Part shown: positions 9,801 to 18,392 of the stretch, one piece after another
Position numbering within the stretch: the stretch's first letter is position 1
Layout: each line of letters starts with the position of its first letter
Made by a program: the position numbers and the translations under genes
The notes under the pieces: generated by a model
What the model was told of the DNA's origin: nothing
What the model saw: only the letters and a program-made list of their open reading frames with translations
Databases searched by the model: none
Assembly: GCF_029946005.1 (NCBI RefSeq)
Contig: NZ_JAQSDR010000002.1
Coordinates: forward strand, 186,001-250,000
Source: Aquabacterium sp.
Lineage (GTDB): Bacteria > Pseudomonadota > Gammaproteobacteria > Burkholderiales > Burkholderiaceae_C
Length of the DNA: 64,000 nucleotides
Direction: 5' to 3'

Positions 9801-12800
9801 CTCGGGCTTGGCATCGCCCTGCTTGATCAAGGCCATGGCATCGGTCATGGCCAGATCAAACTGGCCGCCGGCAAAGCCTTCGGCCCCGGCCAGGTTGTAC
9901 TGGGCTGCCCAGTCAAAAGCCGCGCCCGTGGCCTCCAGCGACACGCGCCCCGCGTCGCCAGGTCGGCTGGGCATGGCCGTGCCCTGCTTCTTGGCCTGGC
10001 TTGCCAACAAACCATTGATGGACGTGTTCTGCAACTCCGACTTGGCGCGGAAGGTGGCTTCAGGCTCCAGCAACAGGGCCAAGCGCGGGTCTTGACCGCC
10101 ATTGATGGTGGTGCCCACCGCAGTCTTGTGGCCCATGACCAGCACGCTGCCGTCGTCTTGAATCGAGGCCTTGGTCAGATTCACGCCGGCAGGCAAGGTG
10201 GCCTCGGACACCAGCACCGCACCGGGCAACACCGCATATTGCGCGGGCAACAAGGTGTAGATGCCCTTGGCCAATACCCCGTTGTCGGTGGTGACGCTGA
10301 ACTGGTCACCGGCCGTCAGGCTGACGCCATTCACCTTGGTGTTGGCGTTGATTTCGGTGTCAAAGGGGGCAAAGTCGTAGCTGTAGTTGGGCAGCACCGC
10401 GAACACATTGGCGCGCTTAAGCGTATCTGTGCTGCCGCCCGCACCGGCCACAAACTCCGTGGCCAGCAAATCACCGCCTGCCTGTGCCAGCAATTGAGAC
10501 TGCCCGTCAATCGACAGGCTGTTGCCGCTGATGGTGATGCCCTTGGCCATGGTCAGGCCATCCAGCTGCTTGACGGTGGTGTCAGGCACTGCGTTGTCGT
10601 TGTCTTGCGTGCCTTGGGTGCCATACACCCATTTGCTGCCGTTGAGCATGGTGCCCACAGGCACCGTCACGCCATCGCCAGTCACCGACAGAACGCTGTC
10701 CGCGCTCAGCACTGGCGTGGTGGCGCCCTTGATGGTGATCAGGCCAAAGGGCTGCCGGATGACGCCTTTGATGAGCACATCGTGCGCATCCAAAGTCAAC
10801 TTTGCCAAGGCCGACAAAGGCGTGCGGCTGGTGGAGCCGCCTTGGAGGGCCGACACCGTCAACTTTGATTGGTCCGGCAAGCCGGTGACCTTGAAATCAG
10901 ACAAGGTGGTGGCGTAGATTTGCCCGGCTTGAAGGTTCAGGTCTCCCGCAAAGTTCAAAGAGCCTTCGAGTTTGGACGTGGTGACATCGAATGGGCGCCC
11001 GATGAAGCGGATCTCGCCATCGGTGCGCGAACCTGGCTGATGATCAGCCGCGCCCAGGGTGGCAGCCAGCGTGGTTTCCTTCACGCCTTGCAAGGCACTG
11101 TGGCCGCTCAGCTCGATCAGGCCTGCGTTGACGGCCAGCGTGGCGTCGCCTGTGGATGCTTGCGGCTTGGAGGCCTCTGATGAACCAAATGGGGGTTTCA
11201 AATCCCGATCACCCAAGGAGACATGGCTGGCTTGCAGGGTGTGCTCGCCTGCTTTGCCCGAGCCCAAGGCCTGCAGCACCGGTGTGTTCAGCACCAGGGT
11301 CCGCAAGCGTTGCTGTCCTTCGGCGGCACCCAAGCTGGCGCCTTCGCCCAGGACAATGCGGTCATCCGCGCGCAGCTGGATGCGGTCAAATCCGGCGCTG
11401 GCCAGTTGTGCGGCAGACACGACGCCCTTGGCGTAACCATTCTGGGCATGTTGCGCCAGCTGGTCATTGGTCGCCTCCACAATCAGTTCGCGCTTGATCG
11501 AAGGGTCATTCTGCTCTGGGTAATTCACACCTGTTGAAACCACGGCACTGCCAGCACCCGCACGGCTGATGGAGGCATAGAACTGCCCGCCCGCCACACT
11601 GGCATCGGGCCTGCTGGCCGTCATGGTGCCTTGCAGCAAGAAGCCATCGGTGGACCCCACGTTGATGGCGCCCGCGCCTTTGCTAATGCGCGTTTTCCTT
11701 GATCCGGCATTGAGGTTCAGATCATCTGCCGCGCCGCTGACATTGATTTCAGAAGCGGCTTCTGTTTCAGATGCACCCTCCGTCACCACGCGGCCGCGCA
11801 CGGCGGTTTTCTCAGGCGCGTAGTTGAGGTTGACCGTGCCTCCACCCAACACTTCGCCCATCATGCGGCCATTGACCGAATTGGCCTTGGTGGTACCCGA
11901 CACATCAATGACCGAGCCCGCTTTGAGCAAAATGACTTGATCTGCCAGGTAGCCGACTTTGTCCAGGCTCGCTTGAGCGTCGGATCCACCACGCTCGCCC
12001 AGCAATGACAAAGACACTGCCCCGCCGTGGGCCTGAAGGCGCCCGTCCACCACGAGATTGCGCCCGGCCTTCAGTGTCATCTGACCACCTGCCCCCACAT
12101 CCACCAACGCATTGGTACCGATGGTCAGGCTGCTACCGTCGTCCAGCCCTTCATAAGGCAACCTGTCAGGGGTATAGGGTTGTAAACTGGCGGTCAGCGC
12201 CAACTTGGTCGACTGCCTTGCGCCTGGGTCAAGCACCGCTTTCCCAGTCATACCGCCTCGGCCAGTGCCCATCACCAGATTGCTCAACACCGGGGTGAGT
12301 TGGGTGTTGTCCGCCACGCGCACGTCGCCCAAGGCCGACAGGTCAAACGCACCAAACCCGCTGGCAGAAAAGAACTCTGGCGTCAATGCCAGCCCACCGT
12401 TGAAGGCCTCACCGCCAATGGCCAGCGTGCGCATGCCCTTGACGCTCAAGGTGCCGCCTTTGTTGAAATCAAAAGCCGACAAAGTGCCATCCAGCACCAC
12501 CTGGCCAGTCTTCAACTGGCCATTCTCGACAAAGGGCTCCTCACTGGTGTTGGCCCCGACATCAACCTTGCCCGCCGATCCCTTGGTGAGGGTGCCGGAT
12601 CCGGCTCTCCACACCCCTGCAGACACATCCACCTGGCTGCCTGCCGCCAAGACCGCAGAATGCCCGGCTTTGACCTCGAAGATGCCACCGTCCACCGACA
12701 AGGCGTCGGTACCCCCAGGGGTGCCCAGCTCGTCGAGCTGACGGCCAGACAGATCGACCATGGCGCCACTTTTCAACAGGAAGTCGCCGGCCTTCTTGAG

Positions 12801-15800
12801 CTTGGCTGTGAACTTGCCCCCTTCTGCCTTCACACTGCCTGCCACCGTGATACGGTCATTGGCATTGATGGCCAATTCTCCGCCACTGCCCAGGTTCAAT
12901 GAAGCCCCCTGGCTCACGGCAACCTGGTTGCCATTCAAGGTCAGCCTGCCCAGGCTCGAACTCTTGAGCTCATCAATGACCACTTCCGTGGACGCCTGCA
13001 AGGCGTTGATGAAATCAGCCATGGCAGCTGCACCCATCGGCACGTTGCCGACGGCAGCGGTGCGCGTTTGGACCACATTTACCTGGTTCAAAAGCTGAGA
13101 CTGAGCATCATCGCCAAAAATTTTCCCAACGGTGACCAGTCCCGCTTGCGGTTTCACCGATCCATACAGATGAGGATAGAGCTTCAACAGCGATGCCACT
13201 TCGACATGCGTGGGGCGCGCCTGAGGCACGACGGGAGTTGCCTTCTTGTCGTTTTCAATCAGGTTCTCAAACGACTCCGGTTCAACTCCAAACTTCTTCT
13301 TGAACAGTTCACGCTCGGCCTCAGACAGTTTCAAAGACCGTCCATTGCGCTGCTTCGGCCCCACCACCACACCCGCCTTGAGCCCAGACAAGTCCGTTGC
13401 CGTTCTCTTCATGCCCGCCACGGTCAAGGTGCCCGCATCAAAGCCCTCCACATAGCCAAGTTGCACAGTGGTACCGGTGCTGTTGATCAACTCGTCATAG
13501 CGCTGGCCCGCCTTGGCATCGCTCAAGCGAACCAGGCGCTGTCCTTGGCGAAGGAACGAGGTCGACACGACGCCATCCTGGTACTTGATGCTGCCACCGG
13601 AGATGTCCACTGTGGCGCCCTTGGACACCACCACCGCACCTTGCGACTCCATGCGGACATTGCCGCCGCGGGTGGACAGCTCTTTCGCGTCGCGCTCAAT
13701 GTCGTTATAAAAGCCTGAAACATCAGCAATGCCAATGGCCTTGCTGGCGTCAAACGACACCGTGCTTCGATACAGCACACCGCCGCGCTGAACTGGAGAA
13801 TCCGCCAATTCGATCTTGAACAGGCGCCCAGACTGCTGATTGCGGTCCATGGCCACGGCCACATCGCGCTCTCCCGACGCATCGATCAACGCGCCACTGT
13901 CCACCACCAGATGGCTGTCATCCGCCACAATATCTCCGATCGCTGGCCCAACGATCGGTGAGTTGTTCGACGTGCTTTTACCTGTACCGGCCAGGGCCAA
14001 CAAATTGATGTCGCCTGCCTTGGCGATGATCTTTGCGCCCTGGGCTCCATCAGCCCGCACCCGCACTTCTTTGCCAATGACGTCGATGCGCGAGCGGTAG
14101 AACTTGTCGGAGTCCTTCTGGGTGGCTTGCTTGGCGCCCGCCCCATTGTCGTACTCGGGCGTGATGGCAGTGACGCTGTTGACGCCAAACTCGATGCTGC
14201 CAAGCTGATCCAGCTCGCGAGGCACCTCGGTATTGGCGTTGTAGCTCTTCTTGCTGGCGTGCAGGGAGATGTAGCCATTCTTGCCCTTGACCGCCGTGGT
14301 AGCCAGCAACTGGCCATTCTGGCGAATGGCTTCGCCCACCAGGGTGATGGTGCCGCGCTCGGCCTTCACTGTGCCTTCATTGACCACGGTGTTGGTGCCT
14401 ACGGGCAGATCAAGCTGGCTGCCGGGCGGTTGCTCAAAGCCGTCGGTCAGCACATTCAGGCCGCGCGCCGATTGGTCGATCGAGGCGCTCAGGAACACCT
14501 TCTGACCCGCGGCCAGCACGGTTTGCCCGTCAGGGGTCGTGATTGTTCCGGCGTTGGTCACTTGAGGCCCCACGATGAGCACATCGCTGGCCTGGCCCTC
14601 CACCGCACGGGCGGTGATGGTCGCGCCTTGCTGGATGTGCACAAAGCTGCTGCTGGAGGCCGAATCGCCACCAAAAACAACACCGGAACCAATGTCTTTG
14701 CGCAAACCCTTGTTGAAAGCCGCGTCGTCCACCCTCAAGCCCGTGGCCACAAACCGGCCCGCTTCAACCTGCGCGCTTGATTCGAAGGTCAACCCTGCCT
14801 GGTTCTCAACGATGAGTTCGCTGTTGGCCTTGAGTTTTCCGGCAATGGTGCTGGGAGACACGCCCTCCACTCGATTCAGCACTGACGCCTTCAACGGCTG
14901 CTCGAACGCCACGCTCATGCCCTGCCCAATGTCAAAGCTGTCCCACGTGAATATGGCCCGGTCTTGCGTTTGCTGGATCAGCACATTGGTGCCATCTTGA
15001 ACCGAGATGGCTCTGAACAACGCCGATGCCGTGGGGTTGAGCCAATCAGGGCGGTCGATCTGGTAGTTCGCCCACAAAACCTCACCGCCTGTGGCTGCGC
15101 CCGTTTGGCGACCATTGACGATGTTCTTGGCCTGGATGTCAACCACCAGGCTCTGGTTGAGGTGGTTGCCAATCTGGCTCACCACGGCTCGTTGGTCCGT
15201 CACTCGTGTTTGAGCGACATCCAAATCGGCTTGTTTCTTCCCAACGCCCAAAGTGATCACGGCCAGTTGGGATTTGGCATCCGCAATCTGCGAAGGTAAC
15301 TCGGCTGGGGGCTCGGCTTGTGCCGCCTGCTCCAGCAAACCTCGCAAGTTTTCTTCCAGCGCTACTTTTTGCTGCTGGAGATCCTGCAGCTCTGCCTGAG
15401 TCGCAGAAAGCTGATTGCCCAGCTCTGTCAGATTGGCCGTGGGATCGGTCAGCCTGTCCAGTTGCTCTTGACTTTGAAGAGCCCGTGTCTGGCCGGTGGC
15501 ACCCAGCTCGACCGTGCCCAGCTCGGTGACCACGCGGCGCTGAGTGGTTTCATCAAACTTGGTGGCCTTCTGCGCGTGTAGGTAGATGCCGCCTTTGCCA
15601 TCAGCCACCGCCGACGTCGCGGTGAGCAAGCCATTTTGGCGAACCGTCAGGCCCACCAGATTGATGGTTCCGCGCTCGGCCACGATCGCGTTGATCTGCT
15701 GAGAGAGATCGTCGGTGCCATCGTCGTTCTTGGGCTGCTGGGCCTGGGCATTCTCAACGGTGTTGACGCCTTCAGGCCCCGAAGCAAATGAGTCCACCGC

Positions 15801-16646
15801 CACCAGGAAGCCGTGCTGATTGGCATCCTGGGAGTTGAACAGGTACACCTTCTGGCCTGCGGCCAGAACGGTCTGGCCATCGGGGGTTTCAATGCGGCCC
15901 TCGTTGTAGACCTTGGGGCCAATCAGCATCACATGCCCGCCGGCCAGGGCTTTGATTTCAGCCCCGCGCTCCACGGACACGAAGCCGTAGGGGTTGGCGT
16001 CATCGCCGCCAAAGGCGGCCGTCCTGCCGTTGTCGTCGGTGTTGAGTTGATCGTCACGCGTATTTTTTGCCGAAGCCAGCGCCGTGGCCACAAAGCGCTG
16101 CGTTTCGACACGGGCAGTGGGGCCAAAGATCACGCCGTTGGTGTTCTCCAGAATCACTTGGCCTGTGGCCGTGAGCTTGCCCAGAATCACCGTGGGATTG
16201 AGGTCCCAAATTTTGTTCAGGGCCGTGCCGTCTTTGGGCTGCTCAAAATGCACCCCATAACCACGCCCAATGTTGAAGCTGTCCCAGTTGATGACGATGC
16301 TTTTGTCGCTCTGCTCAACCAGCAGGTTCGTGGCATCGGGATTGGAGATGACAAAGCGCCCCCGGTCACCAGCGATCCGCCCAACCGCCGTGCTGCGAAC
16401 CGGCAAACTGGCGCCGGGATTGGTGCGGTTGGCCCAGACCGTGGCAGAACGCGGCACGGTCGTGTTCAGCGATCGAGTGGCCGCCACGCTGGCATCCACC
16501 ATCCCCGCCAAGGTCAAGGCACAAGCCACCGCCACGGCGCGGGTCTGGCCACCGCCAGCCTTGCCCGCTGAGCGAACATGCTCGGCTGCGGGCACGCGCA
16601 TGCCACGGTTGCGGTCGAATACCAGACGGTGTACTTGCTTGTTCAT
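3876..16646 (-). CDS. TpsA-type filamentous haemagglutinin family adhesin (4256 residues)
   Basis: This is the secreted partner of a two-partner secretion system, a very large surface protein expected to form a beta-helical filament for adhesion. The N-terminus (MNKQVHRLVF...RG) is an extended signal peptide region, with signal peptidase cleavage near residue 56. A haemagglutination (TPS) module lies at about 60-380 (FNIGRGYGVHFEQP). A glutamine-rich coiled coil spans about 395-495, and a second TPS-like module starts near 500 (FDIGQGMSVAFEQP at 571-584). Thousands of residues of Gly/Asn/Asp-rich beta repeats follow. A helical block lies at about 3630-3940 and a DUF3739-like stretch at about 3975-4095. 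The C-terminus has Cys4239 and Cys4254, like the HMW1-type anchoring tail. GAGGAA lies before the ATG. The tpsB gene ends 12 bases upstream, so the pair is an operon. No toxin domain was seen, so an adhesin is favoured over a CdiA-type effector. Confidence 0.9.
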   Translation of the reverse strand: MNKQVHRLVFDRNRGMRVPAAEHVRSAGKAGGGQTRAVAVACALTLAGMVDASVAATRSLNTTVPRSATVWANRTNPGASLPVRSTAVGRIAGDRGRFVISNPDATNLLVEQSDKSIVINWDSFNIGRGYGVHFEQPKDGTALNKIWDLNPTVILGKLTATGQVILENTNGVIFGPTARVETQRFVATALASAKNTRDDQLNTDDNGRTAAFGGDDANPYGFVSVERGAEIKALAGGHVMLIGPKVYNEGRIETPDGQTVLAAGQKVYLFNSQDANQHGFLVAVDSFASGPEGVNTVENAQAQQPKNDDGTDDLSQQINAIVAERGTINLVGLTVRQNGLLTATSAVADGKGGIYLHAQKATKFDETTQRRVVTELGTVELGATGQTRALQSQEQLDRLTDPTANLTELGNQLSATQAELQDLQQQKVALEENLRGLLEQAAQAEPPAELPSQIADAKSQLAVITLGVGKKQADLDVAQTRVTDQRAVVSQIGNHLNQSLVVDIQAKNIVNGRQTGAATGGEVLWANYQIDRPDWLNPTASALFRAISVQDGTNVLIQQTQDRAIFTWDSFDIGQGMSVAFEQPLKASVLNRVEGVSPSTIAGKLKANSELIVENQAGLTFESSAQVEAGRFVATGLRVDDAAFNKGLRKDIGSGVVFGGDSASSSSFVHIQQGATITARAVEGQASDVLIVGPQVTNAGTITTPDGQTVLAAGQKVFLSASIDQSARGLNVLTDGFEQPPGSQLDLPVGTNTVVNEGTVKAERGTITLVGEAIRQNGQLLATTAVKGKNGYISLHASKKSYNANTEVPRELDQLGSIEFGVNSVTAITPEYDNGAGAKQATQKDSDKFYRSRIDVIGKEVRVRADGAQGAKIIAKAGDINLLALAGTGKSTSNNSPIVGPAIGDIVADDSHLVVDSGALIDASGERDVAVAMDRNQQSGRLFKIELADSPVQRGGVLYRSTVSFDASKAIGIADVSGFYNDIERDAKELSTRGGNVRMESQGAVVVSKGATVDISGGSIKYQDGVVSTSFLRQGQRLVRLSDAKAGQRYDELINSTGTTVQLGYVEGFDAGTLTVAGMKRTATDLSGLKAGVVVGPKQRNGRSLKLSEAERELFKKKFGVEPESFENLIENDKKATPVVPQARPTHVEVASLLKLYPHLYGSVKPQAGLVTVGKIFGDDAQSQLLNQVNVVQTRTAAVGNVPMGAAAMADFINALQASTEVVIDELKSSSLGRLTLNGNQVAVSQGASLNLGSGGELAINANDRITVAGSVKAEGGKFTAKLKKAGDFLLKSGAMVDLSGRQLDELGTPGGTDALSVDGGIFEVKAGHSAVLAAGSQVDVSAGVWRAGSGTLTKGSAGKVDVGANTSEEPFVENGQLKTGQVVLDGTLSAFDFNKGGTLSVKGMRTLAIGGEAFNGGLALTPEFFSASGFGAFDLSALGDVRVADNTQLTPVLSNLVMGTGRGGMTGKAVLDPGARQSTKLALTASLQPYTPDRLPYEGLDDGSSLTIGTNALVDVGAGGQMTLKAGRNLVVDGRLQAHGGAVSLSLLGERGGSDAQASLDKVGYLADQVILLKAGSVIDVSGTTKANSVNGRMMGEVLGGGTVNLNYAPEKTAVRGRVVTEGASETEAASEINVSGAADDLNLNAGSRKTRISKGAGAINVGSTDGFLLQGTMTASRPDASVAGGQFYASISRAGAGSAVVSTGVNYPEQNDPSIKRELIVEATNDQLAQHAQNGYAKGVVSAAQLASAGFDRIQLRADDRIVLGEGASLGAAEGQQRLRTLVLNTPVLQALGSGKAGEHTLQASHVSLGDRDLKPPFGSSEASKPQASTGDATLAVNAGLIELSGHSALQGVKETTLAATLGAADHQPGSRTDGEIRFIGRPFDVTTSKLEGSLNFAGDLNLQAGQIYATTLSDFKVTGLPDQSKLTVSALQGGSTSRTPLSALAKLTLDAHDVLIKGVIRQPFGLITIKGATTPVLSADSVLSVTGDGVTVPVGTMLNGSKWVYGTQGTQDNDNAVPDTTVKQLDGLTMAKGITISGNSLSIDGQSQLLAQAGGDLLATEFVAGAGGSTDTLKRANVFAVLPNYSYDFAPFDTEINANTKVNGVSLTAGDQFSVTTDNGVLAKGIYTLLPAQYAVLPGAVLVSEATLPAGVNLTKASIQDDGSVLVMGHKTAVGTTINGGQDPRLALLLEPEATFRAKSELQNTSINGLLASQAKKQGTAMPSRPGDAGRVSLEATGAAFDWAAQYNLAGAEGFAGGQFDLAMTDAMALIKQGDAKPEGFSATVTADALKATGAESILLGGIRTTNDDGDTVIQTKSSKVLLGADLSIGELLAVAKDQVEVADKVSLTSTVASSDQAAPLVVQGGGAALVVSNRIDTDLQRDLSAGDATAPLGLLKIGQDVKLAGQAVQLDASQQVSADASLLIDAKSLGLGSQRIAIGGASDHADALVVDSALLDNKERLQLRSYSSIDMVGSVALGKTATDGTPTLKKLTLDAPVIRGVGQAGDAVTVVAQQVTLRNGSKLAPSSAPTDSKTTLSILAKPPVKDATAEGITLGGGQQHLAFASTQLTTTGDVVARDNGKLTTQADVTIKSARLTAGTGVDQAIESQAGVLTIAQAPVANDQARTLNDRVGAGAKLSLTGQRVLQQGTIDLASGQINITGKGQDGQLETVVFAEGSKTLAKGWVASAGSTWSTAAPGGKISALADKGNIVLNGLLDVSAPSGAAAGAVNLTAAKGQLVVGSAANLQGGSTSQGTSGIVTVDAGNLVRNSGETTAVANANQALDDLIKLSQKGGFQREVEVRVREGNLSLNETMAATRVVMSADKGSLTLNETAKIDAHAERGGVVQLSARDDVILKKGNLGAAQIVADSSPDAAVGANGGDILLASTQGKVILASGVTVSAKGDDAEDGRVVIRAKRDSATTFGADRVQLDADDVVAGEVVIEAVQTYSGEKLASGTSVAATKTIGQETLKTDTKNFMAKKANVLNALGLTASKVQLRAGVELQSDGDFQVANDWNLWEATRAGGEPITLTIRAKGDLSINGSLSDGFATATRAADNATAPTEIKSGDAASFRLVAGADTKGANVLATNGPATTGSLTIAGGKIVRTTSGSIDLAAGNDVVLGAGTGPTPVQGVAYVAGRPSAKPANLAMAASGLPKWGQFTEHGGRLSVAAGRDIVSPLAKQWIGNWFYHTGKDASSVTWWSAFDGFKQGLGSMGGGDVRVTAGGDISNLGVVAPTSARTVRNTVGGASALSQLTQNGGDVLVRADGDISGGIYFLGKGRGRIESGGTVDKGGAQKESDLGLVLGLMDGQWAVQAGGDVNLALVYNPTMLDSTAPRATASADSGAYLTYGDTAAVSLLSVHGDVVWAANSVTSKEAIEEFHGNSSIPVQERLALASRASVVRDTLNLAPGTMSLSALSGDVGIEWSGNLYLAPSAVGDLSIYAGEDVRLGTQASKRLGLLDTDVTNWNAWTVSKPALKASAQIILEGNLASGMLDDGKSAPKMLHEADSQPASVHANGDLLFQSSTSLVIAKPADISAGGDIENISYVGQNFKNADITRIVAGGNVNGVVNVDPTRPNGKIQLGGPGELQIEAGHDINLFNAYGIETIGNLTNPALSNQSASIRVAAGMDKKVDVDEFAAQYLNTDSAAQAALVTFVQKQMQVSGLTYTQALAYYRDMTPANQNKFADDQLLPKFLATYITPKSSSLVADYAAYKQAQLQANDIAQTFVPSSAAEEAALIAFVKQKLVSHGWSEAEVNDLNADQALRRYRGETLAGHRPMNSADRLEFVTDQVLLPRFVATTLSTDPAKVVNILSEHMGSQPGLALGEFVSWAWSGDAGVRDAVLGFVESKGAVGKVGQAQALDVFRQMPLADQQQFATGQGLAPFMSAYLQSSTYAQAWSAAAAQAGVAGTGNEFTSARFRQFKDDVMMKEIQRLGSNVTSVALSSNAIENAQRLATRQVVWDLMNNTIGLTGLGAGFDFTGDINLAGSKVQTQGPGDKSSGGIDLFAPGGQVLVGLTKATAFDRQQGATRGLIAAQGGGIRSFSDGDFQVNSQKLFVVGTGDVMLYSANGDIDSGRGSNTDVAAIDVQVGQDSFFGDTVYTVKPPVTGSGIGIVRNGQGEADGRVSLLTPNGEVRALDAFIQGPGKIEIPGPVLGADNLKGAVVGQAAAPVVTVNLSVNTGLGTETAAGEAVSAEATQRGKTKERSSLLTVELLGMGDQEGAGAAPAEKVCPDDKEKKSGKDNLNCVK

Positions 16647-16658
16647 GACAACACTTCC

Positions 16659-18266
16659 TCAATACGCTTGGCGAATGCTCAGATACCAATGGATTTCGCG
16701 CTTGGTGGCGGCTTCATAGCCACCACTGTCGGCAGCGCGGGCCGTTTCATAAATGGGCATGGCCACATCGGCGGACACTTGCAGGCCTTGCCCGTTGTCC
16801 AGGCGCCAACCCAGGCCATAGCTGCCCAGGTGCACGCGCGAGGCTTGGCCGACCTGGGGCTCTTTCAACAACACAAAACCTCGGTCATAGAAGCCCAACG
16901 CCGTCGAGCGCCAGCTCCCCAACTCAAGCCATGGGGGAGACACCAGCTCCAACCGCGTGTTCCAGCCCCAGTCGCCCGATTGCTCGTAGTCGTAGTAGCC
17001 GCGAACCGTGTCGGGCCCACCCACGCTGTACTGCTCACCCGAAGCCAGGGGGCCGGAAGAGACCTGAACATCGGCGGAGGCGTTGATGCGCCAACGCCCC
17101 CAGGCGGGCCCCCGGTAATCCAAGCCAGCTTTCCAGGCCAGGAAGTCGGGGCTGGCACCCTGCCGCTTGCATTCAAATTGATCCAGTTGTCGGCCATCGC
17201 AGTTCACCTGGCGCCCCGAGAGGCTTTCGGTGGAGGTGGTGACGGAGGTGGAGGCCCCCACCGTGCGGTCATCGCTGCCCATCCAGGTCAGGCTGTAGCC
17301 CGCGGACAAAGCGGTGTACTTTAGAGGCGGTTTTTCGCTTGCCAACTCATCGGTGATGTCTGTTTTGTCGCGATTGCTCTTGTAGTCAATGGCGGTGAAG
17401 ATGCTGTGGCGCACAGGCCAGTTGAGGGCACCCAGTTCACGCTGCCAGCGCAGGCCATAGAAGCTGCCGCGCGTGAGCGTGCTGCCTCCGGCGCCCACAT
17501 TGGTGGGGGTGTCGCTTTCGCTGTTGGTGATGGACGCCGTCAGGTCGTCCTGATCGCTCAAAGGCAAGCCATAGATGAACGACAGGGTGTTGGCATCGCC
17601 AGGGCGCATCGGCGCATACTGCCAACTCACGCCCACCCGATGGCCCAATTGAAAGAGGTTGCCGTAGTTCATGGCCGCAGACAGCCGCCCTTGGGTGGTG
17701 TTGAAGCTTTGGCGGCTGTTGACCTCGACCGAACCATGCAAGGGGAAGCTGTCTTGCACTTTCAGATCGACCTGGATCTTGTCAGCCTCAGAGCCAGCTC
17801 CGATCAAAGGAGTGACCTGCACGTCGGCAGATTGCAGTCGCCCCAGTTCTTGCTGAACCTGGGGAAAGTAAGGTGTTTGCCCCTCAGCCAAACTGGGCAC
17901 CTGATCGCGCAGCTTGCTGGGCCGGTGGTACTTGGCCCCCGCGATGTTCAGGCTGCCGACAGCGGCTTCGGTCACCTCCAGGCGAACTTCACCAGCATCC
18001 ACGCGCTGATTCGGCAAGCTGACCACCACCGACAGGAAGCCTGCGTCTTGATAGGCTTTCTCAAGTGCCTCACGGGCGGACTCGATGTCCTTGAAGTTTT
18101 TGTCCGGGCCCATGAATGGGGTCACGGTCTTCTCAACCACGTCGCTTGGCAACACGGTGTTGCCCTCGATGACGAACTCCAGCACATCAAAACGGACTGG
18201 CGCGTCCGCGGCCATGGACCCCGCCACACAGAAACACCAAGCTACAACAAACGCCAGTTTTTTCAT
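16659..18266 (-). CDS. TpsB outer-membrane transporter, ShlB/FhaC/HecB family
   Basis: This 535-residue outer-membrane protein of the Omp85/TpsB superfamily should secrete the adjacent TpsA. The start at 18266 gives a clean signal peptide (MKKLAFVVAWCFCVAGSMAA). Two POTRA domains follow at about 25-100 (FDVLEFVIEGNTVLP) and 100-175, then a 16-strand barrel. The conserved loop motif VRGY is present at 421-424 (GPDTVRGYYDYE), and the chain ends in an aromatic residue (Tyr), as expected for barrel insertion. It lies 12 bases upstream of tpsA. A hairpin at 18287-18313, between the preceding gene and this start, implies its own promoter or attenuated read-through. Confidence 0.92.
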   Translation of the reverse strand: MKKLAFVVAWCFCVAGSMAADAPVRFDVLEFVIEGNTVLPSDVVEKTVTPFMGPDKNFKDIESAREALEKAYQDAGFLSVVVSLPNQRVDAGEVRLEVTEAAVGSLNIAGAKYHRPSKLRDQVPSLAEGQTPYFPQVQQELGRLQSADVQVTPLIGAGSEADKIQVDLKVQDSFPLHGSVEVNSRQSFNTTQGRLSAAMNYGNLFQLGHRVGVSWQYAPMRPGDANTLSFIYGLPLSDQDDLTASITNSESDTPTNVGAGGSTLTRGSFYGLRWQRELGALNWPVRHSIFTAIDYKSNRDKTDITDELASEKPPLKYTALSAGYSLTWMGSDDRTVGASTSVTTSTESLSGRQVNCDGRQLDQFECKRQGASPDFLAWKAGLDYRGPAWGRWRINASADVQVSSGPLASGEQYSVGGPDTVRGYYDYEQSGDWGWNTRLELVSPPWLELGSWRSTALGFYDRGFVLLKEPQVGQASRVHLGSYGLGWRLDNGQGLQVSADVAMPIYETARAADSGGYEAATKREIHWYLSIRQAY

Positions 18267-18286
18267 TTTGCTTTGAACACAAACGA

Positions 18287-18313
18287 GCAGTCCCCACACG
18301 GGGTGGGGACTGC
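18287..18313 (-). terminator. Strong hairpin upstream of tpsB
   Basis: An uninterrupted 11-base stem (GCAGTCCCCAC / GTGGGGACTGC) with a 5-base loop lies 79 bases after the 435-residue gene and 20 bases before the tpsB ATG. In the minus direction it is followed by a modestly T-rich stretch (TCGTTTGTGTT). It is probably the terminator of the upstream gene, or an attenuating structure in the tpsB leader. Confidence 0.5.
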
Positions 18314-18392
18314 GAAAACAACACATTCAAATCTCAGGCTTTGTTCAAATCCCCGGCGCAATAAGCACCGAGGATTTGAAAGCTGCCGATTC

